From contig NZ_JAVDSH010000002.1 in NCBI RefSeq assembly GCF_031455195.1, positions 248,001 through 312,000 on the forward strand: a DNA stretch of 64,000 nt, given 5' to 3'. The notes beneath the pieces are model-generated. The model made no database searches, was not told where the DNA came from, and worked only from the letters and a program-made list of their open reading frames with translations. Each line of letters opens with the position of its first letter. Positions within the stretch are counted from its first letter, which is position 1. Origin of the DNA: Arthrobacter nitroguajacolicus_D (GTDB taxonomy: Bacteria > Actinomycetota > Actinomycetes > Actinomycetales > Micrococcaceae). Below, piece by piece: positions 24,264 to 32,696 of the stretch. Made by a program: the position numbers and the translations under genes.

Positions 24264-25451
24264 TTAGCGGTTGAGGAACGCCTCGTGTTGGCGGTGTGCC
24301 TCGGCCACTTGCTCGCGGATCTTCTCCACGTCCTTGGCCTTGTTCCGGTACTTCAGTGGCATCTGAACGATCTGGGCTTCCTCAGCCGTCAGTGCGCGGT
24401 AGATACGCTCGCGCTCGTTGGCGTCGGCGGTGTAGTCGAGGTCCAGATAATCAACGGCGTGGCGGCGGGCGTTGTTGATGGCCGTCTGGGCCTTGCCCGC
24501 CGGGCTGATCAGCGAGAGCACCACGGTGATGACCAGGACACCGATGATGACGCTCAGCGAGAGGCCGGTGGTGATTTCGATGACGTTGACGTGCTCGCCG
24601 TCGTTGATGAACGGCAGGTTGTTTTCGTGCAGTGCGTGCAGGATCAGCTTGACGCCGATGAACGCCAAGATCGCTGCGAGGCCGTAGGAGAGGTAGATGA
24701 GGCGGTCCAGCAGCCCGTCGATCAGGAAGTAGAGCTGCCGCAGGCCCATCAACGAGAACGCCGTGGCGGTGAAGACGACGAACACGTTCTGGGTGAGGCC
24801 GAAGATGGCCGGAATGGAGTCGAGCGCGAAGAGGATGTCCGTGCCGCCGATCGCCACCATCACCAGGAGCATCGGGGTGAGCGCACGCTTGCCGTTGAGC
24901 ATGGTGAAGAGCTTGTCGCCGTCGTACTTGTCCGTGGTGTGGAAAAGCTTCTTGGCGAGACGGATGATGAAGTTGTTCGCCTGATCGTCCCCGTGGTCGC
25001 CGGGCTTGAGCAGGTTGCCTGCCGTGAGGAGCAGGATGAGGCCGAAGATGTAGAACACCCAAGCGAACGAGTTGATCAGCGCGGCGCCCAGGAAAATGAA
25101 GCCGGTGCGGGCGATCAGCGAGAACACGATGCCGAAGAGCAGCACCTTCTGCTGATCCTCGCGCGGCACCCGGAAGCTCGCCATGATGATTAGGAACACG
25201 AACAGGTTGTCGACCGAGAGGGCCTTCTCCGTGATGTAGCCCGCGAAGTACTCCGACCCCATCTGGCCCCCGCCGAAGATCAGCACCAGGATGCCGAAAA
25301 CGATCGCGAGGCCCACGTAGACGGAGGACCAGACGGCGGCTTCCTTCAGCGACGGGACGTGTGCCTTGCGGATGTGGAAGAAGTAGTCGAAGGCCAAGAG
25401 CGCCAAAATGACGACGATGGTGATGCCCCAGATGAGGGGAGAGACGGTCAT
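24264..25451 (-). CDS. TerC-family integral membrane protein
   Basis: The protein has 395 residues with about nine hydrophobic segments and the TerC hallmark of acidic residues in helices: TEKALSVDNLFVFLIIMASF and IGGTDILFALDSIPAIFGLT. Proteins of the TerC/Alx family are linked to tellurite resistance and manganese efflux. The C-terminal cytosolic tail (about 340-395) is basic and helical. The start is the ATG at 25451, with CAGGAT before it; the longer open frame upstream is not homologous. I looked for a yybP-ykoY manganese riboswitch in the leader and did not find its conserved loop. Confidence 0.92.
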   Translation of the reverse strand: MTVSPLIWGITIVVILALLAFDYFFHIRKAHVPSLKEAAVWSSVYVGLAIVFGILVLIFGGGQMGSEYFAGYITEKALSVDNLFVFLIIMASFRVPREDQQKVLLFGIVFSLIARTGFIFLGAALINSFAWVFYIFGLILLLTAGNLLKPGDHGDDQANNFIIRLAKKLFHTTDKYDGDKLFTMLNGKRALTPMLLVMVAIGGTDILFALDSIPAIFGLTQNVFVVFTATAFSLMGLRQLYFLIDGLLDRLIYLSYGLAAILAFIGVKLILHALHENNLPFINDGEHVNVIEITTGLSLSVIIGVLVITVVLSLISPAGKAQTAINNARRHAVDYLDLDYTADANERERIYRALTAEEAQIVQMPLKYRNKAKDVEKIREQVAEAHRQHEAFLNR

Positions 25452-25615
25452 GTGATCCTGCTTTCGTGAGGCGCGCGAATGGTGTTGCTCACCGAGGGTC
25501 AAACTCGTGGAATCAAATTTACCGGGTCTGGCGGGGCGGCGGGTAACCGGGGTGTGAAGTGGAAAGTACGACGGCGGGGCGCGCCTTGGCGGCCTTCTCT
25601 TGGTTTCGCTCTTGC

Positions 25616-26167
25616 TTACTTGCCGCGAATCGTCCTGAGATGTGCGCCCAAGTCTTCGGTTGTTAGTGCCAGTGACGCTTCGGGGGCGTTCGTACTGAGC
25701 CACATATACACGCGGTTTCCGGTATGGGCGACCAGGCCGAGCAGCTCACGATGCTGCAGACTCCACCCGGCAGCATCGATCCCGTTTATTCGGATGGACG
25801 CGGGCTGAGCGCTGGCGCGCCCAAGGGCCGCCGCCACGTCGTCACCGTATGGAACCATATGGCTGCACGCGAAGTTTGTAAGTTCGTTTGCCAAGAGGTC
25901 CACAAGGTGCACGCTCCGCATGGGCAGGTTCTGCGCCGGTATGAGGGTTATCAGGCACAGCGCGCCCTTGTTCGTGTCGGCGAAGTTCGCAGCGACCCTG
26001 ATTCCCGCTTCGACCTTGGATGGGCCGGAAATGGAGGACGGGCCCGGATCAGTGAGTGACAGGCACACTGCGAACTCGCCGAAGTCTTCCGCGCGGGATG
26101 CGCGTTGCTTTCGGGCAGCATCCCGAGCCGGATTGTCAGTTGCCGGTTGGTACATTGATCCACCCAT
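25616..26167 (-). CDS. Protein of unknown function
   Basis: The protein has 183 residues and I do not recognise it. It is a soluble alpha/beta-looking protein with no signal or membrane segment. Segments such as TNKGALCLITLIPAQNLPMR and LANELTNFACSHMVPYGDDV look ordered, while the first 25 residues are polar. The start may be the ATG at 26167 or a second ATG at 26155 preceded by GGTGG. It lies between terC and another unknown gene on the same strand (45 bp gap), and may be cotranscribed with the latter. Confidence 0.6.
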   Translation of the reverse strand: MGGSMYQPATDNPARDAARKQRASRAEDFGEFAVCLSLTDPGPSSISGPSKVEAGIRVAANFADTNKGALCLITLIPAQNLPMRSVHLVDLLANELTNFACSHMVPYGDDVAAALGRASAQPASIRINGIDAAGWSLQHRELLGLVAHTGNRVYMWLSTNAPEASLALTTEDLGAHLRTIRGK

Positions 26168-26212
26168 ACCCGCGATTCTCCACCCTGATTCGTGTCCCGG
26201 CGGGGATATCGC

Positions 26213-27283
26213 CTAATCCGCCCGGATTTGGAACCACTCGTCCTGGTTATCGGGCCGGTGCCAGAACTGCCGTGGCTGTTCTTCGGATTCGCGGGCCACG
26301 TCCGTGAGCCAGATCGTGCTGCCCGGGTCCCAACCCGCGATCACTGTTGCGGTGTCCGGGCCAACGGGGAGCGCGCGACCTGCCGAATTGAGGTAGCCCG
26401 CGACGGTGAGGTGCACGGCGTCCCACTCCGATGCGGCCTGCTCCCAGTCAGGGATGAGCCAGCGCCCGTGGCGACCGGTAGAGCGGAACCAGTCATGGCG
26501 GCGAGATGCAGTGACCTCCAGCGGGTAGGTCCGGCAAAGATCGGTCCAATCCGTGGCCGTGCGTATCTCCAGAATCCGCCCGGCGCCGCTCACAGGGATA
26601 GTGGTTGCCTTTTCCCACCCGAGGGAATCCTCCACGAGGCTGAGCCCTCCGGGGATCAATGGGACGGTTTGCACAAGCCCATGCGGGATTGACCACCACT
26701 CTCCGCCCACCTGGGCCCTAATGTCTGCAGGGCGTTCCCACGCGGCGCGGGCCTCATCGGCGCGCTCCTTGCGGCCCCATTCGGCCAGGATTTGCTGGGG
26801 ACTTCGGGGGAGTGGAGCTCGGTCGTTTGCGGAACGCCAGTCGATCGCCCACTGCCCCGGCCGGAAGCCGTCCCGCCACCATTGCGACGCGGGTGATTCC
26901 AGAACCCCCGCTGCGACGTGTGCCAACGCAGCAGCCACCGCATCCGTGGCGGCGAGAGCGTCCTCACCGTCGGGTTCCTGCCAATACCTGGCGGTGTTCA
27001 CGCTTCGCTGCAGGGCGTATGGCACCAAGGAATTCACGGTATCCAAGTCCAATGCGTTGATGCGGGAAACCAACTCGGCGAGGGTCGGAGCAGCTGAAAC
27101 GGGCTCAGGCTCCTTGGAGGAGCTGAGCGTGTACATGGCCCTCGATCTACCGGCCGCCGGATCGAGGTTGTAGCTGAGGTGGCGTGCGGCCCAGAGGATT
27201 TCCTCGTCGGCTGCCATGGCAAGCTCCAGGCACAGTCGTCTTCCGCGGGGACCTGCAAGCAAGGACTCGGCATCGGGCAACAT
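26213..27283 (-). CDS. Conserved protein of unknown function
   Basis: The protein has about 356 residues and resembles uncharacterised proteins of Arthrobacter relatives. Opening residues MLPDAESLLAGPRGRRLCLE are followed by a helical part with LVPYALQRSVNTARYWQEPD and many Trp residues (about 130-185: ASQWWRDGFRPGQWAIDWRS). There is no metal or nucleotide motif I can name. I prefer the ATG at 27283 (GGATGG 6 bp before it) over an in-frame GTG at 27343. Neighbours suggest no pathway. Confidence 0.65.
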   Translation of the reverse strand: MLPDAESLLAGPRGRRLCLELAMAADEEILWAARHLSYNLDPAAGRSRAMYTLSSSKEPEPVSAAPTLAELVSRINALDLDTVNSLVPYALQRSVNTARYWQEPDGEDALAATDAVAAALAHVAAGVLESPASQWWRDGFRPGQWAIDWRSANDRAPLPRSPQQILAEWGRKERADEARAAWERPADIRAQVGGEWWSIPHGLVQTVPLIPGGLSLVEDSLGWEKATTIPVSGAGRILEIRTATDWTDLCRTYPLEVTASRRHDWFRSTGRHGRWLIPDWEQAASEWDAVHLTVAGYLNSAGRALPVGPDTATVIAGWDPGSTIWLTDVARESEEQPRQFWHRPDNQDEWFQIRAD

Positions 27284-27387
27284 CAGCCCATCCTGCCATG
27301 CCCGTGCGGCGCACGCCGTTGGTGCCGGATCTACGTCCGGCACCGTGCAGGAAAGTGCGACGACGGCACTCGCCTTAGCTGCCGACG

Positions 27388-27795
27388 CTAGCTGGCGTTA
27401 ACCAAGACCTCGTCGATCCGGGCAAGCAGGCCGGGCCAGCCGTTGCCCATGCCCTCGATAGCTTGGCGTCCCATAGGTGAGTCAAGGTTGAAGCCGGCGT
27501 GTTCGAAGTAGAGGGTGGTCCCGCCGTCGACCGTTTTCAGTGTCCAGGTGATGATGGTGTCCAAGGTTCCTTCGGCGAAGCTGAAGCTGATGGACGTGCC
27601 AGGCTCGACCGTGAGGACTTCGCAGGACTGTTGGCCCCAGGCGCCCATGTCCATGGTGAACCGGTGGCCGGCTGCGGGTGCTATGTCGCCGGGTGCCCAC
27701 CAGCGGGCGAGGAGGTCGGGCGTTGTCAGGGCTGCCCACACGGCGTCCTGGGGGTGCGGGAATGTGCGTTCGAGGCGGATAGCGTTGTCAGTCAT
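27388..27795 (-). CDS. SRPBCC (AHSA1-like) protein
   Basis: The protein has 135 residues with the AHSA1 pattern: IRLERTFPHPQDAVWAALTT, PDLLARWWAPGDI, GTSISFSFAEG and a closing helix EGMGNGWPGLLARIDEVLV. The fold makes a hydrophobic cavity. Its gene overlaps the ArsR regulator stop by 8 bp, making a regulator-plus-SRPBCC module that parallels the fused protein at 14442-15194. Ligand unknown. Confidence 0.9.
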   Translation of the reverse strand: MTDNAIRLERTFPHPQDAVWAALTTPDLLARWWAPGDIAPAAGHRFTMDMGAWGQQSCEVLTVEPGTSISFSFAEGTLDTIITWTLKTVDGGTTLYFEHAGFNLDSPMGRQAIEGMGNGWPGLLARIDEVLVNAS

Positions 27796-28123
27796 GGGTA
27801 TTTTCCTGTTCAGTTAATTGGCCGTCCAGTAGTTCGGCCAGGGCGTCGAGACGCTGGTTCCAATATTGCTCGTAGTGCTTCAGCCAGCCGTTGACTTCCT
27901 GCAGCCCGGCGGCTTGGAGGTGGTAGATCCTGTGCCTGCCTTGCCGTTCCTCCCGGATCAGGCCTGCTTCCTTGAGGACACTGAGGTGTTCCGACGCCGA
28001 CGAGCGGCTGAGTTCCAGCTGGCCGGTGAGTTCGCCCGCGGTCAGGGGACCTCCGAGGAGGCTGTCGAGGATGGTGCGCCGCGAAGGGTTTGCGAGGGCA
28101 CCGAAGACGTCGATAGGCATCAT
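27788..28123 (-). CDS. ArsR-family regulator
   Basis: The protein has about 111 residues. PIDVFGALANPSRRTILDSL and LTGQLELSRSSASEHLSVLK, then EERQGRHRIYHLQ, make a compact ArsR winged helix. There are no Cys metal ligands, so it is not a classic metal sensor. A start at 28123 or 28120 (adjacent ATGs) matches the family; the longer open frame upstream does not. A perfect 14-bp palindrome 11 bp before the start is the likely operator. It is translationally coupled to the SRPBCC gene. Confidence 0.9.
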   Translation of the reverse strand: MMPIDVFGALANPSRRTILDSLLGGPLTAGELTGQLELSRSSASEHLSVLKEAGLIREERQGRHRIYHLQAAGLQEVNGWLKHYEQYWNQRLDALAELLDGQLTEQENTHD

Positions 28124-28134
28124 TCGATCATATG

Positions 28135-28148
28135 TCGGAAATTTCCGA
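28135..28148. promoter_or_regulatory. Perfect palindrome TCGGAAATTTCCGA, likely ArsR operator
   Basis: The 14-bp sequence TCGGAAATTTCCGA is its own reverse complement and lies immediately upstream of the ArsR start. ArsR proteins bind such palindromes and repress their own operon. Direct repression of the arsR-SRPBCC pair is inferred from position. Confidence 0.7.
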
Positions 28149-28173
28149 AATGAAAATGTGGGGTGCTCGGTGG

Positions 28174-28266
28174 CACCTAGGAGGAGTGCTCTGCCACTCA
28201 TCTTCGGGCGATTGAGCACCTATTTGGGTCGGGCCGCCACCTAGTTTGGTGCTTTTGGGCACCTAG
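28174..28266 (+). repeat. Phased CACCTAG array 1
   Basis: Five units start at 28174, 28195, 28217, 28238 and 28260: CACCTAG, CACTCAT, CACCTAT, CACCTAG, CACCTAG. The intervals are 21, 22, 21 and 22 bp. The array fills the space between the divergent arsR and the membrane-protein genes and aligns along its length with array 4 at 45031-45122. Confidence 0.85.
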
Positions 28267-28326
28267 TCCGGGTTTGGAGACCCACGCTGTTCGTGTCACA
28301 GCAAGCGTCGCGTCAGGGGAGGCTTT

Positions 28327-28692
28327 ATGCCAGCAAACACGATGGAGACCAAGCGGTACTCGTTGTCTTTGTCCTTGATTTTAGGGGCCAGTGTGCTGTG
28401 CGTGGGGTTGGTGCCTGAGCCGCTGATCTTCGTCGTCGCTGCCGCGTTGGTGGTGTGCATCCTGGCTGCAGCTGTGCACTACAGGAAATGGCGGTGGGTG
28501 CCGTCCTGTAGCCAGGAATCGGAAATGGCCAGGCTCAGCGTAGGTTGCGTCACTGCGACCACGTTGGCGTTGCTTCTCAGGGGATACCCACTGAGTTTCG
28601 TGTTGACGCCGCTCGTTGGCGTTGCCGCGGCCGTCGGGATGAATCGGGAGCTCACCACGCGCGGGCGTCTTAGTGGCAGGAGCAAAGAATGA
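28327..28692 (+). CDS. Small membrane protein of unknown function
   Basis: The protein has 121 residues and is almost entirely hydrophobic except its ends. Segments LSLSLILGASVLCVGLVPEP, LIFVVAAALVVCILAAAVHY and FVLTPLVGVAAAVGM predict three to four membrane helices. I do not recognise the family. GGGGAGG lies about 5 bp before the ATG. The next gene overlaps it by 4 bp (ATGA), so the pair should form a unit. It follows CACCTAG array 1. Confidence 0.7.
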   Translation: MPANTMETKRYSLSLSLILGASVLCVGLVPEPLIFVVAAALVVCILAAAVHYRKWRWVPSCSQESEMARLSVGCVTATTLALLLRGYPLSFVLTPLVGVAAAVGMNRELTTRGRLSGRSKE

Positions 28693-28883
28693 AAACGGCT
28701 CCGCATCCCCTGCAGGTCGTGTCGTTCTTCCTTATGGGACTCAACTTCGCCGTCTGGCAGCCTTTCTCCTGGTGGCGTGCCGCGGCTGCGGTGCTCATGC
28801 TCGGATTCGGTTGCTACGGCGTTTATGTGTTGCGGCGGAGCAAGCGTAAAGAGTCGGGCCAGGAGCCTTGCGAGCTTGAGTGA
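28689..28883 (+). CDS. Very small membrane protein
   Basis: The protein has 64 residues with two hydrophobic stretches, LQVVSFFLMGLNFAVWQPF and WRAAAAVLMLGFGCYGVYVL, and a charged tail RRSKRKESGQE. Its ATG overlaps the stop of the previous membrane gene (ATGA), which supports it being real. Family unknown. Confidence 0.6.
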   Translation: MKTAPHPLQVVSFFLMGLNFAVWQPFSWWRAAAAVLMLGFGCYGVYVLRRSKRKESGQEPCELE

Positions 28884-28928
28884 CCTGAGATTGAGAATGG
28901 TCTGCAGACTTTCGTTTGCGGGCCACCT

Positions 28929-29519
28929 CTAATGGTGAGGGTTTCCGTCGGGGCGGAAGCGGTTCTGAAATTCAGCGTCACCGGAGCCAGCCACAAATCC
29001 GAAGTCGTACTTTCCGTTGTCCGGAGGGATCTCGCGCTCCAGTTTCAGTGCCGTCGTGGGCGTGAGCAGGGTTTTAGCGATTCCGCTTTCGGTTTCAAAG
29101 GTGAAGGACCCAAAGATTGTCGGGTCAATGCGGTGCCTGAGGAGGAGTGTTGTGTCCGAGCCATTCACCTCACATGCAACCGGATGATAGTCGTCCAGGT
29201 GTCGGCCCCATATGGGCAGGGAGAGTGGGAACGACAGCTTGACGGATTCAGGAAAGGAAAACGGGATGCGATCAATGGAAAGGCTGAAATCATCGGCGCC
29301 GTCCGTCTGAAGGGTGAGGGAGCGGGGGGCAAATGTTCTCGTCGGTCCGTCCGGTAACTCCTTCGCAGACCACATGAAGGCCCGCGGATGCACCGAAACG
29401 GCATGCCTCACCAAATGGTTGCCGCTCTGGCAATACGAGGTGCCGGTGTAGGCACTTGCCTGTCCGCCTCCCAGTGCTTTTCCGATTGCGATCGCCAGTT
29501 GCTCAGAGGAAGTGTCCAC
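28929..29519 (-). CDS. Protein of unknown function
   Basis: The protein has 196 residues, with no membrane or signal segment and no recognised family. It contains regular beta-like stretches (TRTFAPRSLTLQTDGADDFS, DTTLLLRHRIDPTIFGSFTF) that suggest a beta sandwich. The GTG start at 29519 is the only well-placed one. It lies next to the MarR gene on the same strand, 23 bp downstream of its stop, and may be cotranscribed with it. Confidence 0.6.
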   Translation of the reverse strand: MDTSSEQLAIAIGKALGGGQASAYTGTSYCQSGNHLVRHAVSVHPRAFMWSAKELPDGPTRTFAPRSLTLQTDGADDFSLSIDRIPFSFPESVKLSFPLSLPIWGRHLDDYHPVACEVNGSDTTLLLRHRIDPTIFGSFTFETESGIAKTLLTPTTALKLEREIPPDNGKYDFGFVAGSGDAEFQNRFRPDGNPHH

Positions 29520-29542
29520 GCCTCATCCTTGCATGGGACCGC

Positions 29543-30046
29543 TTAGGTGGGGTCGACGTCGTTGTTTGTCAGTAGGAACTTGCGCAGCAGGTTCGCCAGC
29601 TGTGTCCTCTCAGTCTTGGAGAGGCCTTCGAGCATCTTCTGTTGGTTCTCAACGTGGTGCTCCACTACGTCATCCACCAAGGCGAGTCCCTCGGGCGTGA
29701 GGCTAATGAGTAGTTGCCGGCGGTTCTCGGGGTTGGTCTCGCGATGGACCAGGCCGCGGCTTACTAACCGGTCCACTCTGTTGGTCATCGCCGCCGAGCC
29801 GATCATGGTCAGGCTGGCGAGCCTGCCCGGCGTCAACGGCGCCTCGGCTGCCGACCGGCGCAGTGTCGCCAGGACGTCGAACTCCCACGGCTCCAGTCCG
29901 AACTGGTTCATGAATTTCTGCACGTCCAGAGAGGCGAGGCGGCTCGCCCTGTTGAGCCGGCCCAGAACGCCCATGGAGCTGACGTCCACGTCGGGTCGCT
30001 CCCTGTTCCACTGCTCAAGAATCATGTCCACTGCGTCGCGGTCCAT
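29543..30046 (-). CDS. MarR-family regulator
   Basis: The protein has 167 residues. The winged helix reads FDVLATLRRSAAEAPLTPGR, LASLTMIGSAAMTNRVDRLV, then SRGLVHRETNPENRRQLLIS, the MarR DNA-binding core with its Asn/Arg-rich wing. It is divergent from an EamA-type exporter across 87 bp that hold two palindromes, so it probably represses the exporter and itself. The effector is unknown. Confidence 0.92.
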   Translation of the reverse strand: MDRDAVDMILEQWNRERPDVDVSSMGVLGRLNRASRLASLDVQKFMNQFGLEPWEFDVLATLRRSAAEAPLTPGRLASLTMIGSAAMTNRVDRLVSRGLVHRETNPENRRQLLISLTPEGLALVDDVVEHHVENQQKMLEGLSKTERTQLANLLRKFLLTNNDVDPT

Positions 30047-30086
30047 CGTCCTCCAATGCTTGACCTCAAACAGTACAGCACCTACA

Positions 30087-30116
30087 TTGTCTTAAATCAA
30101 ATAGTTCGACATCGAA
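30087..30116. promoter_or_regulatory. Two palindromes between marR and eamA genes
   Basis: TTGTCTTAAATCAA (30087-30100) has TTG/CAA ends around TTAA, and TTCGA-CA-TCGAA (30105-30116) is a perfect 5-2-5 palindrome. MarR regulators bind AT-rich palindromes of about this size, so both are candidate operators for the divergent pair. Confidence 0.6.
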
Positions 30117-30133
30117 ATGTATGGAAGTGAAAG

Positions 30134-31060
30134 ATGAGTTCATCTGCAACGGTTGCCAGCACGGCGGGAGTTGGGGCGTCGAAGGCATCCCCTCGCGACC
30201 TCTTTATCACCGCCCTTGCGCCGATGGTCTGGGGCTCCACCTATCTGGTGACCACGGAGTTCCTCCCCGCCGACCGGCCGCTCCTGGCCGCAACCGTGAG
30301 GGCCCTGCCCGCTGGGATCGTGCTCATGTTGGTCACCCGAACGTGGCCACGGGGGAGTTGGTGGTTCAAAGCGGCGGCGCTGGGTGCGCTGAACATCGGT
30401 CTGTTCTTCTTCCTCCTGTTTTTCACCGCGTATCAACTGCCGGGTGGACTGGCGGCGTTGGTCATGTCCATCCAGCCCTTGTTCGTGCTCTTCCTCGGCG
30501 TGCTGTTGCTGGGGGAGAGAATCCGCAAGGCGCACATCATTGCTTGCGCGGTGGGAGCCGCGGGTGTCGGCTTGCTCGTCCTGCGATCCGACGCGACGCT
30601 GACTTTTGTGGGTGTGCTGGCCGGAATGGCGGCGGCGCTGAGCATGGCGGCCGGCATCGTCCTCACGAAACGCTGGGGAAGGCCCGACGGCGTGGGGCTG
30701 CTTGGGTTTACCGGCCTGCAGTTGGCAATGGGTGGAGTCATGCTGCTGCCCGTGACGCTGGTGGTTGAAGGACTGCCGGGGTCGGTTTCGCTGCCTAACC
30801 TGGCGGGCTTTGGTTACCTCAGTGTCATCGGCGCGTTGGCTGCCTACGCGGTGTGGTTTCGGGGTATCCAACGACTGCCGACGATGGTGGTGTCGTTCCT
30901 GGGATTCCTGAGCCCGCTTGTGGCGACGGTGCTGGGGTTCGTGTTCCTGGGGGAGGCGTTGTCGGGGTGGCAGATTGTTGGTGCGGTGTTGGTGCTGGGG
31001 TCGGTGTTCTTGGTGCAGCGGCCTGAGGCCCTTGGGGCCTCCCGATCGAGTGCTGACTGA
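30134..31060 (+). CDS. EamA/DMT-family exporter
   Basis: The protein has 308 residues with ten predicted membrane helices in two EamA halves. The first half has PMVWGSTYLVTTEFLPADRP and AALVMSIQPLFVLFLGVLLL; the second has PTMVVSFLGFLSPLVATVLG followed by FVFLGEALSGWQIVGAVLVL. These are the drug/metabolite superfamily repeats. It exports a small metabolite or drug of unknown identity, probably under the divergent MarR. The purine-rich GGAAGTGAAAG precedes the ATG. Confidence 0.9.
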   Translation: MSSSATVASTAGVGASKASPRDLFITALAPMVWGSTYLVTTEFLPADRPLLAATVRALPAGIVLMLVTRTWPRGSWWFKAAALGALNIGLFFFLLFFTAYQLPGGLAALVMSIQPLFVLFLGVLLLGERIRKAHIIACAVGAAGVGLLVLRSDATLTFVGVLAGMAAALSMAAGIVLTKRWGRPDGVGLLGFTGLQLAMGGVMLLPVTLVVEGLPGSVSLPNLAGFGYLSVIGALAAYAVWFRGIQRLPTMVVSFLGFLSPLVATVLGFVFLGEALSGWQIVGAVLVLGSVFLVQRPEALGASRSSAD

Positions 31061-31505
31061 ATGGAATGCCGAGGGGCTCGAGCAGCCAGAGGCTCTCCCT
31101 TGAAGTTCGCTGGAAGCTCGCGCAGTTGGATTCGAAGCTGGAGGGATTCTTGGAGCTACGCGTAGGAGCCCAGTCACCTTCCGAGACAGGATCGCGTCGC
31201 AACGAGCACCACATTCCGGCCTTGCGATTGGAGGAAATCGTTCTCCGGAAAGTGTCTGAGGAGGCAGGCGCCGGATGCCACCTGTCCGCACGGCTGGTCG
31301 GTGCCGATGATGAGTACGGCGCGATCGGGGAGTAGCTGGGGGTTGCTGGTACCTCCCCGGGACCCTTCCCCTCAATGGTCGGCAGCTCGCGCTTGCACCA
31401 GGGACAGTTGATCAGCCGCGAACAGCAGGGTCGAAAAGCATCTTTCAGCCGTGAACTTGCGTCCGGGTGCCAGCTTGGAATAGATTCCTCGGCCCGTGTC
31501 GCGGC
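31061..31505. other. Gene-poor stretch after the exporter
   Basis: Open frames here (for example 31066-31335 on the plus strand) lack ribosome sites and familiar protein patterns. I see no clear hairpin or repeat in it. It may be a decayed gene, but nothing supports a name. Confidence 0.4.
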
Positions 31506-32696
31506 TTATTGGGAACCAGCAGCCCGTCCCGAAGAAGCTGTCGAGAACTGTTCCTGATAAGCAAGATGGTCGTAGTTGAGCCCGTGGGCCTCCACCACTC
31601 TCAACTTTCCCGTCGGTCTCCCAAGATTCATGACCGTGCTGTCTTGTCGAACGGTCAGGGCATGCCCGTCAAAGAGGACGTGACAATTTGGGCATAGGCA
31701 AAGGATGTTTTCCAAAGTATCCGGTCCGTTGTGGGGGATGCCCAGCGGGCGGATATGTGCACCCTCCGAATACGGCCCCACGGCAGTGATGAGTCTGGTT
31801 CCGCACATCTGACACGTGTTGTCATAGAGGCGTTTTACGGAAGCGGCGACATCGTAGTTCCGAATGATCCGATTGGCGTGTGCGCTGCGTCGAGGCGGCG
31901 TTACGTCTTCCCCGCGGGTCAAAGCCGTCGCAACTTCATCGGGAATGAGGCTTTCGCCAGCAACTGCTCGGAGCTGGTAAATCAAGACTTTCCAGCCGTC
32001 ACGTTTACCCCAGCCCCATGTCGTGACCGTGAACAGCCCTAAGTAGATGTATTCAGTGTTGGCCTTCCTCGCGGTGAGCACGGACTCCTTGACCAGGACT
32101 CGAACAGGCCGGCCAAGTTTGTAATTCTCGACGAGGCCAAGATTGCCTTTTTCCAGCCTTTGATCGGCGATGTGCCGGCCGGTGTTAGCGTCGCGACCAC
32201 CAAAGCCGGTGTAGGTGATGAGGTCACCCTGAATCTCGTCATCTGAGTATCCATCTGAAAGGCAAATCGATTGGGTGCCGCCTGCCTGACCAGCGATGCC
32301 GGCTTGAGTGGTCCTGTGAACGCCAGCTTCGAACGCCTCCCGTCGATCCCTGAAAGCTGTCCCCGGCGGGCAATCCGGGATTTCCCCATACATACGCGCT
32401 GGCGGCTCACTGGCAATTGAGGTGAGCTCTATGCCAAAGCGTTTCAGTGCCTTTCTAGTCTCTTCACCGCCCGAGAATAGCCGGCTCGAGAGTGGGCCCC
32501 TGGCCGGATGCTGGTATCCGTAGGCGACTGCCAAAAGCGGCTTGGAGTCGATAAGCATGCCGTTGACAGCGGCGAAGTACCGCACCGATGGTTGTTGTCC
32601 GTGCTTGGCCAGGAATGCATCTCGTCCCAGAACCTTGAATTCGTCGGCCGTATTTGCAATTGCTGATGGATCTGTCAGCTCCGATAATGCCCCCAC
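31506..32696 (-). CDS. SRA-HNH type IV restriction-like endonuclease (ScoMcrA-like)
   Basis: The protein has 396 residues. The middle part (about 100-245), with MYGEIPDCPPGTAFRDRREA, GQAGGTQSICLSDGYSDDEI and GDLITYTGFGGRD, is an SRA/YDG domain that flips modified cytosine. An HNH endonuclease follows (about 300-370): DNTCQMCGTRL, SEGAHIRPLGIPHNGPDTLE, NILCLCPNCHVLFDGHAL, with paired Cys zinc ligands and the catalytic His. This order matches Streptomyces ScoMcrA, which cuts DNA with 5-methylcytosine or phosphorothioate. It should protect against modified foreign DNA. Start is a GTG at 32696 with a weak ribosome site. No methylase gene is adjacent, as expected for type IV. Confidence 0.9.
   Translation of the reverse strand: MGALSELTDPSAIANTADEFKVLGRDAFLAKHGQQPSVRYFAAVNGMLIDSKPLLAVAYGYQHPARGPLSSRLFSGGEETRKALKRFGIELTSIASEPPARMYGEIPDCPPGTAFRDRREAFEAGVHRTTQAGIAGQAGGTQSICLSDGYSDDEIQGDLITYTGFGGRDANTGRHIADQRLEKGNLGLVENYKLGRPVRVLVKESVLTARKANTEYIYLGLFTVTTWGWGKRDGWKVLIYQLRAVAGESLIPDEVATALTRGEDVTPPRRSAHANRIIRNYDVAASVKRLYDNTCQMCGTRLITAVGPYSEGAHIRPLGIPHNGPDTLENILCLCPNCHVLFDGHALTVRQDSTVMNLGRPTGKLRVVEAHGLNYDHLAYQEQFSTASSGRAAGSQ

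Noticed and set aside
25452..25615. yybP-ykoY riboswitch upstream of terC
   Set aside because: I saw no conserved loop sequence of that riboswitch class.
28174..28266. CACCTAG arrays as a CRISPR
   Set aside because: The repeat is only 7 bp, the spacing is about 21 bp, and no cas genes are near.
31066..31335. Possible gene after the EamA exporter
   Set aside because: No ribosome site or recognisable protein; both strands look equally unconvincing.
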